Below, in pieces: positions 24,702-33,078 of a stretch of 64,000 nt of DNA; positions within the stretch are counted from its first letter, which is position 1, and the number at the start of each line of letters is the position of its first letter. Made by a program: the position numbers and the translations under genes. Origin of the DNA: an uncultured Pseudomonadales bacterium. GTDB lineage: Bacteria; Pseudomonadota; Gammaproteobacteria; Pseudomonadales; Azotimanducaceae. The notes under the pieces are model-generated. The model did not search any database. It was given only the letters and a program-made list of their open reading frames with translations, and was not told the origin of the DNA. Location of the stretch: positions 434,001-498,000 of the forward strand of contig OY282447.1 of assembly GCA_958296165.1 (NCBI GenBank), given 5' to 3'.

Positions 24702-26689
24702 CGTCGAACCTCCTCAATGCGCAAGCTCACGCTCGCCTTGCCTGGGATCAAGAAGTCGCCGCGATATAGATGGATCGGCATGGCGATGGGTCTGCCGCCA
24801 TCCACACGGAGAACATGGACCACATGATCATCGAACTGAGTCTGAGTGGTAGATCCCTCCGTTGAGCGATGCAGAAACCCTTCTTCGCTCGCCTGCTCCA
24901 ATAGTCTGCGAGCGACTTCAGGGTGAATGCCGTCGTCTCGGATGAGAGACTCTAACCAGCGGCCCGTAGGAACAAGCCCGTCGCCTCTTTCGACAGCTCG
25001 AAATCGGCGCAGCGCTATCGCGGCGAAACGATCTGGCGCCGGGGTGGCCGGAGTCGAATACGTCTCGTCCTTTCCTATCGACGCGCACAGGAGTGTCATC
25101 TCTCCTAGCACCCGGTAAGTTCTCGCGCTTTGGCGTAGGTCGGACAAATCCAATGGCCGTCCCTGTTGTGATTGTTTTGTCCGCGTTGAGAACTCCGCGA
25201 AGGACGGGGAACGCAGAAGGCCATCGAGTAGTTTCCTTGGATCTCCATCGCGCAATGCGACCGAAACGGGGACCAGTGCTCGGTTTGCTGTCCAACGCGT
25301 GCCTTCGACGGTGATGAGTTCAGCGGACGCGAGAAACCGCCGATAGTGTCCCGCACTGTAGCGGCTACCCACAAGACGTATGACTTGAGCTTCGTCTAAC
25401 TCCTGGCTATCGTCCAACAAGCAGATCAACGAGAGCAAACTGTTGACGTTGAGCCGTTGGAAGGTAACCGGCTTGGGTTCCGTCCGGCCCGCTTTCTTTG
25501 CTTCTCGCTTGGTAGCGGAACGTACACCTGCGTCGCCCCTCTGTTGGACCGGAGGTACAACAGGTGAAGCAACGCCCTTTGTCTCGCACTCCTCACGCCA
25601 GAGCAGGTCGTCCGTCGAGTGGAACGGGAACCAAGGTTTGTCCTCTGTCAATGCACAGACCGTCCATTTCCTGTCATCCTGCTGTAAACGCGCACTGCCG
25701 AAAGCAGTCGCAAGCTCCCAGAGCAGCGATGCTAACGAGACGGGCCGCGATTCTCCGGTAAAGGGGTCCAATGGCCGCCCCATTAGGCGTTTGCCAAAGA
25801 GAGCGTCCGCCTGCACAGCCCGAAAGTGAAGCGGCCTCGCGCCTTCGGCCAACGTCATCAACGCCAGGCCCTGGTCGCTTGTGAGGAGCAACACGGGGTG
25901 GCCCCGCTCTGATTGCGCTTGGTGCAGGCGCACTGCCTCCAACACTAGGCGATCGACATACGCTCGCAGAGGGACACTGATATTGAGCTGCCGTAGGTGC
26001 TGATCTTGGTCCGGTTGAAAAGCACTGCGCAAAGGGTCCCCAAGAAGGTAGGTTCGCTCTATCTCGACGTCGTCTTGGAGTTCCAGCCGGACTAGCGCTC
26101 GCTGGCCGCCTTGGCTCTTCATGTGCTCGATCAACTCGTCGACTCGTTGCCGTTCCGCTCCTTTTCGTCGAATCGAGAAGAAGCGATGAGAGAAGTTGGC
26201 GACTTCCATCTGCACGATGGACGGTATTTTCACTCTAGCTGTCGGGTGCAGATGGCGCGCCACGAAGTCGAGAGCGCCCTGCAGTGCGCCGGAAGTGTCC
26301 GAAACCACCGTCGTTGGGCGGCGAAGGGGCATTTGCTCAATGGCGGCAGGATCGAAGATTGGATGCAACAGCCCTATGCGAACGGCAATAGTTGCGACCT
26401 GATCCAAGGCGCGGTGGACCTTGTCGTCGCCCTCTTTAACGCCCAACAGGCCAACCAAACTATGTTGGGTCTCAGTGACATCAGGCAGCGACCACTCGAA
26501 TGCGCCCTCGCGGACGACATCGACTCGATCCTGGGGAGCGGCCTCCGACGTGACCGTAATCGTCCCTAGTGGAAGCCACTGTCCGCTAAACGCCCGCTGC
26601 TCCTTGACAGCGAGGGCCCATCGACCCGGCGAAAAGAGATCGGCGATTTCCTGCTCGGCATCGTTTCGAGAGATGAGGTGGGCGGTCAT
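24698..26689 (-). CDS. Large protein with a PIN-like nuclease domain, three-gene putative defence operon
   Basis: 663 residues from ATG 26689, chosen because it overlaps the stop of the preceding gene as ATGA; an ATG 17 codons upstream also exists. Residues about 125-300 look like a PIN-type nuclease: Asp131 in TTVVSDTSGALQG, Glu162 in IVQMEVANF, Asp246 in PLRAYVDRLV and Asp272 in LLLTSDQGLALMTLAEG, the expected acidic quartet. The N-terminal 120 residues are beta-rich. A Lys/Arg/Pro linker (about 405-435) leads to a helical C-terminal part resembling winged-helix repeats. Predicted to cut RNA or single-stranded nucleic acid. Whole-protein family unknown. Confidence 0.6.
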   Translation of the reverse strand: MTAHLISRNDAEQEIADLFSPGRWALAVKEQRAFSGQWLPLGTITVTSEAAPQDRVDVVREGAFEWSLPDVTETQHSLVGLLGVKEGDDKVHRALDQVATIAVRIGLLHPIFDPAAIEQMPLRRPTTVVSDTSGALQGALDFVARHLHPTARVKIPSIVQMEVANFSHRFFSIRRKGAERQRVDELIEHMKSQGGQRALVRLELQDDVEIERTYLLGDPLRSAFQPDQDQHLRQLNISVPLRAYVDRLVLEAVRLHQAQSERGHPVLLLTSDQGLALMTLAEGARPLHFRAVQADALFGKRLMGRPLDPFTGESRPVSLASLLWELATAFGSARLQQDDRKWTVCALTEDKPWFPFHSTDDLLWREECETKGVASPVVPPVQQRGDAGVRSATKREAKKAGRTEPKPVTFQRLNVNSLLSLICLLDDSQELDEAQVIRLVGSRYSAGHYRRFLASAELITVEGTRWTANRALVPVSVALRDGDPRKLLDGLLRSPSFAEFSTRTKQSQQGRPLDLSDLRQSARTYRVLGEMTLLCASIGKDETYSTPATPAPDRFAAIALRRFRAVERGDGLVPTGRWLESLIRDDGIHPEVARRLLEQASEEGFLHRSTEGSTTQTQFDDHVVHVLRVDGGRPIAMPIHLYRGDFLIPGKASVSLRIEEVRR

Positions 26690-27144
26690 TGAAGAGACAC
26701 CGAGATGCCGGGGCGGTCCTTGAAACATGCGACCAGCCACTTCAGATGCAGAACCAAGGCCAACAGTGGGTTGGTCTCGATCGCGCCGTATGGTTCGTGG
26801 ACTTGGTAGATCGGGAGGTCGCTGACGGGAACTGGTCCTGCCTCGCCCGTGCGAATGGCCTCCTCCGCTTCTGCGACGAAGCGCTCGAGCGCATCGATGC
26901 CGCGCTCGGTCGGCTGCAAGGAGACCGCTAGCCTATCCACCAACAGATCGCGAAGGCGATCGCGGACAGCCTCGCTGGCGATGCCACTGAACGGCTCTTC
27001 CGACGACCACGAGTACACTTCCGTTTGCAGGTTCACATCGGAGTCGATCACGCGCGAACCAGCCTGCTCATCATGGAGCGCAATGGGGTGCGGCGGCGTG
27101 AAGTTCCGCCAAATCGAGAGCTTGAGATGAACGACATCGGCCAT
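26686..27144 (-). CDS. First gene of the three-gene operon, unknown 152-residue protein
   Basis: From ATG 27144 the product is MADVVHLKLSIWRNFTPP and onwards, 152 residues; thirty in-frame codons further upstream look non-coding. The N-terminal half is beta-rich (HLKLSIWRNF, VNLQTEVYSW). The middle is a long charged helix (RLRDLLVDRLAVSLQPTERG, then ALERFVAEAEEAIR), and the end is hydrophobic (ALVLHLKWLVACF). No signal peptide, membrane span or catalytic motif is seen. It overlaps the PIN-like gene by four bases, so it is probably an obligate partner such as a sensor, adaptor or inhibitor. That role is inference. Confidence 0.55.
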   Translation of the reverse strand: MADVVHLKLSIWRNFTPPHPIALHDEQAGSRVIDSDVNLQTEVYSWSSEEPFSGIASEAVRDRLRDLLVDRLAVSLQPTERGIDALERFVAEAEEAIRTGEAGPVPVSDLPIYQVHEPYGAIETNPLLALVLHLKWLVACFKDRPGISVSLQ

Positions 27145-27278
27145 CGCACGATTCCACACAAACTGCTGCGCCCGATGAGCGAGCTGGGGCCGGAGTATAC
27201 GCGATGCAGATGGAAGCGCTGCTAAACGACACAACGGTCACGCCAGCCACCCCCACGTTTCTTGGCCCGCGCCGCTTA

Positions 27279-27389
27279 ACTGCTGGTAGTGTTCCGCTCC
27301 GCCCTGTGGAGAACGCGAATATCGCATCGAACCTCGCTCGGCACATGGTTGGCTGCCAGCGCCATCCTGCCGGCCACAAACGAACATCG
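27279..27389 (+). pseudogene. Decayed duplicate of the 5' end of the lipoprotein gene at 30564
   Basis: This segment lines up by eye with 30523-30673, the leader and first codons of the intact lipoprotein gene. Shared blocks are ACTGCTGGTAG, GCATCGA-CCTC, CTCGGCACA, GTTGGCTGCC, TGCCGGCCAC and CGAACATCG. The copy lacks about 40 bases of the signal-peptide region, and the position of the start codon reads ATC instead of ATG. Beyond 27389 similarity fades. The rest of 27145-27531 shows no gene. Confidence 0.65.
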
Positions 27390-27531
27390 CGGCATCTGCA
27401 CGATCACCCGGACGAGTTCTACGGCGAACCGAGAGCAAGGCTGCCAGAATTGAGGCGAGTCTACATTCGAACCATCCAAATCGCCCGTCATCGATGTGCC
27501 ACCCTGGGTTTCCGGTCCTGATCTGGGCCAA

Positions 27532-29276
27532 CCCTAATGTTGCATTAAGTACGCCGATCTATAGGGCGAAAGCGGCGAGGTAGTCGTTCATCGTGGCCTC
27601 GGTCCTGGGGTCGCACATGATGGAAAGGACGGGTTTTCGCTGCGGGTACAGGAAGCGTCCGGCGCGCAGCAGGAAGTCGTTTCGCATCGTGCGCAGCTGC
27701 TCGAAGTTCCAAAGCGGCGAGCGCTTGGCGCTGGCGCGGCGTTGCGGCGCGCGGGCGGCCATCTGGAGTTCTCTGGCGAGGTTGTGGGCGAGCATGGCGG
27801 CGAGCGCGAACAGGCGGTTGGCGGGTTCGCGGCGGGCGGGGACGCGGGACAGTCCGCACTGCGACTTGAGTTCGGCGAACAGGGCCTCCTGGGCGCCGCG
27901 GCCGTCGTGGAACAGGGCGACGCGCCGGGCGCTCTGGCGCTTGTTGGTGACGACGGCCTTGAACTCGAAGCCGTGGGCGCGGGGTTCGAACAGGTCGAGC
28001 TGCAGGGGCCCCGGGCGGCGGATCGGCACGCGCCGGCGGATCACGACGATGCGGCGCTGGCTGGCCCAGCTGTTCGGCTTCCAGTCCGGCTCGAAGCACT
28101 CGGCGTCCCGGCCGGCCTTGCGCCATCGGGTCTGGCTCTCGATCAGCTGCTTGAGCGCCGGGAAGCGCTCGAAGGGCACGGACACGGAGTAGTCGACGCG
28201 GCGCCGCTCGAACAGGCCGAGGACGTCCTCGCCGAAGAAGGCGCCGTCGGCGCGGGCCTCCAGCCGCGTTCCGGGCAGCGCGTCGCGCAGGCGGGCCAGC
28301 GTTTCGTCCATGAACTCCCGGGCTCCCGTGGAATCGGCCACGTTGCCGGGGCGGTGCAGCACGTCCAGCGCCTGGCTGGTCTGCGCCACGGTGGCGAACA
28401 GCGGCCAGTAGCTGCGCTGGCCCTTGCGCTGCGGGTTGTAGCCCGCCGCCGTGCCTTCCGCCTGCCGCTTCGTGCCCAGCACCGAGCCGTCGAAGTCGAC
28501 CGTCGCGCGCCCCGGGCGCAGCGCCCGCAGCCGCTCGACCACCAGTTCCCGGTTCGCCGCCCGCATCTTGTCGACGCAGCGCCCGTCCATGCCGGCGAGC
28601 GCGCGCGAGACCGTCGACACGTCCGGCAGCCGCCGCAGCCCCACCGCGCGCCGCACCGCCTCGTCGTTGCGGTAGCGCGCCATGTCGCGCAGGCTGCGGC
28701 AGCCGAGCAGCAGGTGAACCACCAGCAGCAGGACGACGGCGTGCGGCGGGTAGGCGCGCTCGGGCAGGTGCCGGAAGCACGGCCGCAGGCGCTCCTTCAG
28801 CCCCAGCCGGGCGAACAGCCGCTGGAAGACGACCAGCCCGGCGTGCGACGTGAGGCGCTGCGCCTCGAATCGGATTTCCAGCGCCCGGTTCGCTTTTCCG
28901 CGCACGGCGTTCCTGCTAATCTTCACTTCGGCGGCCTCCTTCGATGTTTGTTTGAGCACCTCCATCGTACCAAGGGAGGCCGCCGCTTCCGAGATCCGCA
29001 GAACGATTCGGCATCGGTTTTCGAAAGGGCCGAAAGGCGTCGTCGGAGCGGCGCCGCTCAGGCCAACCGCCGGTGCGTTTGAGCGGCAACGCCGAAAATC
29101 CGCATTGGATCCAATCGGGGAGGATCCGAATCGTCCTCGCCGAAACGCCTTCGTCGCGCCTTCCCTTGGTGCGCGCCTACTCTTCTCCCGCTTCGTTTCG
29201 TCGGGAGAACCGACTACGACTCGCCGTGCCGCTCAATCCCAAGGGGATAGATTGAGAATCTAATGCAACAATAGGG
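27532..29276 (-). mobile_element. IS1380-family insertion sequence, complete (1745 bp)
   Basis: The ends are imperfect inverted repeats: CCCTAATGTTGCATTA at 27532-27547 against CCCTATTGTTGCATTA read inwards from 29276, with one mismatch in 16. Both sides are flanked by the 4-base direct repeat CCAA (27528-27531 and 29277-29280), a target duplication size usual for IS1380. Inside is one long intact transposase gene on the minus strand. About 310 bases between the transposase start and the right end are non-coding. The intact gene and matching ends suggest a fairly recent insertion. Confidence 0.92.
27559..28926 (-). CDS. IS1380-family DDE transposase
   Basis: I favour GTG 28926 (455 residues, MKISRNAVRGKANRALEIRF) because AAGGAGG lies a few bases upstream; ATG 28965 would add 13 residues. 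It is a DDE_Tnp_1 transposase: first Asp in TVDFDGSVLGTKRQAEG, second in EARADGAFFGEDVL, and the Glu in the C-terminal region GAQEALFAELKSQCGLS. The N-terminus has the family's LGLKERLRPCFRHLP segment. It cuts and pastes the surrounding IS. No frameshift or stop is seen, so it may be active. Confidence 0.93.
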   Translation of the reverse strand: MKISRNAVRGKANRALEIRFEAQRLTSHAGLVVFQRLFARLGLKERLRPCFRHLPERAYPPHAVVLLLVVHLLLGCRSLRDMARYRNDEAVRRAVGLRRLPDVSTVSRALAGMDGRCVDKMRAANRELVVERLRALRPGRATVDFDGSVLGTKRQAEGTAAGYNPQRKGQRSYWPLFATVAQTSQALDVLHRPGNVADSTGAREFMDETLARLRDALPGTRLEARADGAFFGEDVLGLFERRRVDYSVSVPFERFPALKQLIESQTRWRKAGRDAECFEPDWKPNSWASQRRIVVIRRRVPIRRPGPLQLDLFEPRAHGFEFKAVVTNKRQSARRVALFHDGRGAQEALFAELKSQCGLSRVPARREPANRLFALAAMLAHNLARELQMAARAPQRRASAKRSPLWNFEQLRTMRNDFLLRAGRFLYPQRKPVLSIMCDPRTEATMNDYLAAFAL

Positions 29277-29712
29277 CCAAGGAAGGCATCCTTCACGAAC
29301 GAGCGTCCGCTCGCTACCGCAAAGACGGTCGGCAAGCTCGCTTATTTTGAGCATGTCGTCCCGATCGGCAGCACCAACGAAGCGGCGTTTCTCAAGAGCT
29401 GCCGAAGCGCTGTCGCACGAAAACTGATGCCGGCCGCAGGGGCCGACGCGCACAAAGGAAACGGCGGCGGACGGACAGCGTCACTTGCGCGAGTGACGCA
29501 CGCGCCGCAAGCAGACCGATGCCAGCGCTTGGGCGGGCGCGAGGTTAGAGCGTCAGAGAAGTCGCACAGAAGATCGAGCGGACGTCCTACAGACAAGCAC
29601 TTGTTAGGCCGTGAAACTGCTTGCCGGGCTGGCGCGGGCCAGCGCGGCAATCGACGGGCAAGATCATGCTACTTTCACCGCTGGCGCGGCGGCTGGCCGC
29701 GCCGGACCGCCA
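29277..29712. other. IS target flank, no recognised gene
   Basis: If the IS and one CCAA copy are removed, the flanks join into a sequence with short open frames (for example one containing KLAYFEHVVPIGSTNEAAFL), but none resembles a known family or has a convincing start. The insertion may have hit a gene already in decay. An inverted GCGGTCGGAC-type GC-rich stretch near 29460-29520 could form structure, but no terminator is evident. Confidence 0.3.
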
Positions 29713-30432
29713 TGACGGAGGACAGCCACATGCCAGCGCACACACCGGCCGCGGCCGCCTCGTCCGCGCCAGCGGTCCACGCGCAGATCGCCGCCGAGGA
29801 CGCCCTCTACCCCTGCTCGGACGGCAAGCCGATGTCCGAGAACATGTGGCAGGGGCTGGCCATCGTGAACGCCGTCGTCGACCTCCGCGTGGCGCGCCCG
29901 GGCGCGCCACGCGGCGCCCGACATCCTGGCGTACCCGGAGCAGGGCAACCCGAGGAACCGCGTCGCGCCGGACGTGCTGGTGTCGTTCGGGCTGGGCGCG
30001 CACAACCGCTCGACATACCTGGTCTGGAAGGAAGGGAAGCCGCCGGACTGGGTGCTGGAAGTGGCCTCGCCGAGCACGGTGGGGCGCGACCTGGACGCCA
30101 AGCGGCGCATCTACGCGGAGATGGGCGTGCCGGAGTACTGGCAGTTCGACCCGCAGGGCGGCCTGTTCCCGCTCGGCGCGCCGCGGCTGCAGGGGCTGGC
30201 GCTGTCGGACGGCGGCTACGAGCCGCTGTCGGCGCGGCTCATGAACGGCGAGCGGACGATCCGCAGCCCCGTGCTGGGGCTGGACCTGCGCGCCGAGGGC
30301 GGGCTGATCCGCTTCCGCGACCCCGTGACCGGGAAGGACATTCGGCACCACGACGAGGCAACCGCGGACCTCGCCGCCGCGCAGGCGCGCATCGCGGAGT
30401 TGGAGGCTGCCCTCCGTCGACGGGACGGTTGA
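29713..30432 (+). pseudogene. Uma2 family (DUF820) gene broken by a frameshift
   Basis: The 5' part from ATG 29713 reads MTEDSHMPAHTPA up to MWQGLAIVNAVVDLRVARPG in one frame. The remainder is in another frame: APDILAYPEQGNPRNRVAPD, LVWKEGKPPDWVLEVASPST and DAKRRIYAEMGVPEYWQFDP, the Uma2 core. The switch falls in or next to an 18-base perfect palindrome, GGCGCGCCCGGGCGCGCC, at 29891-29908. The two halves together give a full Uma2 protein (about 240 residues) with a C-terminal coiled coil. A single-base error or true mutation would explain it. An internal ATG (29974) could express only the C-terminal part. Confidence 0.8.
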
Positions 30433-30563
30433 TAGCAGGCTGTCTCTAAGAAGCTGGCCGTTCGGCCGCGCTGCCATAGTTGCCCACGAGAGGGGCAATT
30501 GCGCTGCAAAACGCCGCACACGACTGCTGGTAGGGTTCGTTCTGTTCTTTGGAGGACGCGAAC

Positions 30564-31355
30564 ATGGCATCGATCCTCAAGACTTTCGCTCTCGGCACAC
30601 TCGGCCCACCCGGCGCGCTCGCTTTACTCGTTGGCTGCCAAGCCCCTTCCTTGCCGGCCACGGACGAACATCGAGCGTTGTTTCCGGGCGAATACAGCGG
30701 CTCGCTGGGTGGCGATTTGCAGGCCACGTTGTCGATCACGCCGGCACTGTCGTACGTCTACGAACAGGATCTGGGCGAAGCCAGCAGGCTCGACCGCATC
30801 AGTCGCGCCGGCACATTGCAAATCACCGGCCTAAAGAGCGCAACCGCCGGCAGCGTAGTCCTGCAATGGCAGAACAAGAACGCCGTTACCGTGCGCTCGC
30901 CGCACGGTTCGCGTTTCGATCCCAATCCGCTCGGCGGCGGCGATTACATGCAGGGCCACGAGTTCACGATGCGGCGCACCACGGCGCGTGGCGAACGGGT
31001 CATCGGCACCGTCACTGTGGCGATGGCGCCGCGCAAGCCCCAGTGCGAAGCGCAGGTCTCGATCTCCTACGTGCAGATGAACACTCGAGTGCGCGTCGAG
31101 ACCACGGTGGAGAACGAAGGCTGCGCGGCCTCCAGCGGTGATTACGCCCTGCGCCTGCGCACCGTGGACGGCGATGGCGAGATCGAAACCCGCACGTTCG
31201 CCGAATCTTGGTCGCGCGCGAACACCGAGCCCGTAGCCACGGCGAAGCTCTACGACATCGGCAGCGGTCGGCGGCTGGTCTGGGCGCAGGTGTCCACCGC
31301 GCCGGCAACGAACTGCCGTTGCCACGGCGTCGAAGACGAAGCCCCTGCGCTATGA
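30564..31355 (+). CDS. Lipoprotein of unknown function
   Basis: 263 residues from ATG 30564, with a lipoprotein signal ending in LALLVGC. The mature part is beta-rich (YSGSLGGDLQATLSITPALS, GSVVLQWQNKNAVTV, RVRVETTVENEGCAASSGDY) and has several Cys that could pair in the periplasm. No family recognised. GGAGGAC upstream of the start serves as a ribosome-binding site. A decayed copy of its leader and N-terminus lies 3.2 kb away at 27279-27389, on the other side of the IS. Confidence 0.6.
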   Translation: MASILKTFALGTLGPPGALALLVGCQAPSLPATDEHRALFPGEYSGSLGGDLQATLSITPALSYVYEQDLGEASRLDRISRAGTLQITGLKSATAGSVVLQWQNKNAVTVRSPHGSRFDPNPLGGGDYMQGHEFTMRRTTARGERVIGTVTVAMAPRKPQCEAQVSISYVQMNTRVRVETTVENEGCAASSGDYALRLRTVDGDGEIETRTFAESWSRANTEPVATAKLYDIGSGRRLVWAQVSTAPATNCRCHGVEDEAPAL

Positions 31356-31388
31356 TGCGAACGATCAATCAGCCCCAAGGAGAAGGAA

Positions 31389-32429
31389 GTGTCCAAGCTG
31401 TCGGAAGACCCGCGCATAGACCCGCGCATCAAGGCAGGCTTCACAAACATGCCGGAAATGCAGAATCCGGGCGACGCGGCGAGCCGCGAACAACTGCTCG
31501 AAGAGGCGGGCTCGGCGCAAGCGAAGGCCGCCGCCCAGGGCATGAAGGCATTCATGGCGCTGTGCGACACGGAAGAAGTGGCGCCTTCCACAGGCTTGCG
31601 GACTGAAACGAGAACGTTCGAGTCGGCGCCGGACGGCAACACGATCAAGGTGCAGTACATTCGCCCGGACAACGCCGAGACGCTACCGGCCGTCTACTAC
31701 GTCCACGGCGGCGGCATGCAGTCCATGTCCTGCTTCGACGGCAACTACCGGGCTTGGGGCCGCATCATCGCAGCGCTTGGCGTGGCAGTGGCGATGGTGG
31801 ACTTCCGCAACGCCCTCACGCCGTCCTCGGCGCCCGAAGTGGCGCCGTTTCCCGCCGGCTTGAACGACTGCGTCGCCGGCGTCAAATGGCTGGCCAACAA
31901 CGCCGACGAGCTGGGCATCGACGCTGGCAGCATCGTCATCGCCGGCGAGAGCGGCGGCGGCAACTTGACGTTGGCCACAGGCCTCGCCCTGCTGCGCAGC
32001 GGCGACATCGGCCTGATCCAAGGGCTCTACGCGCTGTGCCCCTACATCGCCGGGCGCTGGCCGCTGCCGGAGAATCCTTCCTCCACGGAGAACAACGGCA
32101 TCCTGCTGAACCTGCACAACAACCGCGGCGCCATGGCCTACGGCATCGGCGAACTGGAGAACGGCAATCCGCTGGCGTGGCCGGGCCTGGCCAGCGAGGA
32201 CGACGTGCGCGGGCTGCCGTATGTGGTCATCAGCGTGAACGAATGCGATCCGCTGCGCGACGAGGGCGTCAACTTCTACCGCTTGCTGCTGCGCGCCGGC
32301 GTGCAGGCGAGCTGTCGGCAAGTGATGGGCACCATCCACGGCACCGAGATATTCCCCATGACCTGCCCGGAGATCAGCCGCGAAACGGCGCGCAGCATCG
32401 CCGACTTCTGCCGCGGCACAACGCGGTAG
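31389..32429 (+). CDS. Alpha/beta hydrolase, HSL-type esterase
   Basis: 346 residues from GTG 31389, with AAGGAGAAGGAA just upstream. The oxyanion motif is YYVHGGGMQS, the nucleophile elbow VIAGESGGGNLTLA, the acid VISVNECDPLRDEG and the His GTIHGTEIF, giving a full catalytic triad of the hormone-sensitive-lipase family. Substrate unknown; relatives hydrolyse short acyl esters. It is followed nine bases later by the HD-domain gene, so both are likely in one transcript. Confidence 0.88.
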   Translation: MSKLSEDPRIDPRIKAGFTNMPEMQNPGDAASREQLLEEAGSAQAKAAAQGMKAFMALCDTEEVAPSTGLRTETRTFESAPDGNTIKVQYIRPDNAETLPAVYYVHGGGMQSMSCFDGNYRAWGRIIAALGVAVAMVDFRNALTPSSAPEVAPFPAGLNDCVAGVKWLANNADELGIDAGSIVIAGESGGGNLTLATGLALLRSGDIGLIQGLYALCPYIAGRWPLPENPSSTENNGILLNLHNNRGAMAYGIGELENGNPLAWPGLASEDDVRGLPYVVISVNECDPLRDEGVNFYRLLLRAGVQASCRQVMGTIHGTEIFPMTCPEISRETARSIADFCRGTTR

Positions 32430-32438
32430 GGCCAGTCC

Positions 32439-32996
32439 ATGAAGACGGTCGCTTTCACCCGCATGGCGGACGGCACAGCGGAGGAATATGCATTTCTGCT
32501 GCCGCTCTACGAGCAGAATCGCAACAAGGTGCCAGACGCCCTGTTCGGTCTGCTCGACGCCATGCGCGGCGATCGTCTGGGCTACCAAGTGGATCGCTAC
32601 ACGCACTCCCTGCAAACCGCCAGCCGGGCGCTACGCGACGGCGCAGACGAGGAAACCGTGGTCTGCGCCCTGCTGCACGACGTCGGCGACGTGCTGGCGC
32701 CCGACAACCACAGCGCCGTCGCCGCGGCCGTCCTGCGCCCCTTCGTGAGCGAGCGCAACCACTGGGTGGTGCTGCATCACGGCCTGTTTCAGGGCTACTA
32801 CTACTTCCACCACCAGGGCCAAGACCGCAACGCCCGAGATCGCTACGGCGATCACCCCCACTATCGCGCCTGCGTGGACTTCTGCCAGCATTGGGATCAG
32901 CAATCGTTCGACCCGAACTACCCCACCCTGCCGCTGGCCCACTTCGAGCCCATGGTGCGGCGCGTGTTCGCCGAACCACGGCGGCAATTCGATTGA
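32439..32996 (+). CDS. HD-domain protein, PhnZ/MIOX-like
   Basis: A 185-residue HD-superfamily protein. Metal ligands are visible: His56 in YTHSLQTASRA, His80-Asp81 in ALLHDVGDVLAP, and conserved NHSAVAAAVLRP, with further His residues in VVLHHGLFQGYYYFHH. Its size and motif spacing resemble PhnZ-type HD oxygenases that use a diiron site rather than phosphodiesterases. Substrate unknown. It is nine bases after the esterase gene. Confidence 0.75.
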   Translation: MKTVAFTRMADGTAEEYAFLLPLYEQNRNKVPDALFGLLDAMRGDRLGYQVDRYTHSLQTASRALRDGADEETVVCALLHDVGDVLAPDNHSAVAAAVLRPFVSERNHWVVLHHGLFQGYYYFHHQGQDRNARDRYGDHPHYRACVDFCQHWDQQSFDPNYPTLPLAHFEPMVRRVFAEPRRQFD

Positions 32997-33018
32997 TCGG
33001 CGCTGCGTTGCCGGCGCC

Positions 33019-33078
33019 GCCAGCTACCAATTAGCGCCAGCTACCAATTGGTGCCTGTAGCGCCAGCTACCAATTGGT
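33019..33078 (+). repeat. Short tandem repeats duplicating the 3' end of the dehydratase gene
   Basis: The 19-base unit GCGCCAGCTACCAATTGGT occurs at 33034-33052 and 33060-33078, 26 bases apart, with a partial third copy (GCCAGCTACCAATT) at 33019-33032. Read on the minus strand each full copy contains ACC AAT TGG TAG, the last three codons and stop of the dehydratase gene. So the gene's tail has been duplicated in tandem downstream of its stop. Confidence 0.9.

Noticed and set aside
27742-29082. Plus-strand open frame of 446 codons inside the IS
   Set aside because: It is the antisense shadow of the transposase in very GC-rich DNA, with no family resemblance.
33019-33078. Possible CRISPR array
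   Set aside because: The units are only 19 bases with seven-base gaps, two and a half copies, and match the tail of the adjacent gene; no cas genes.
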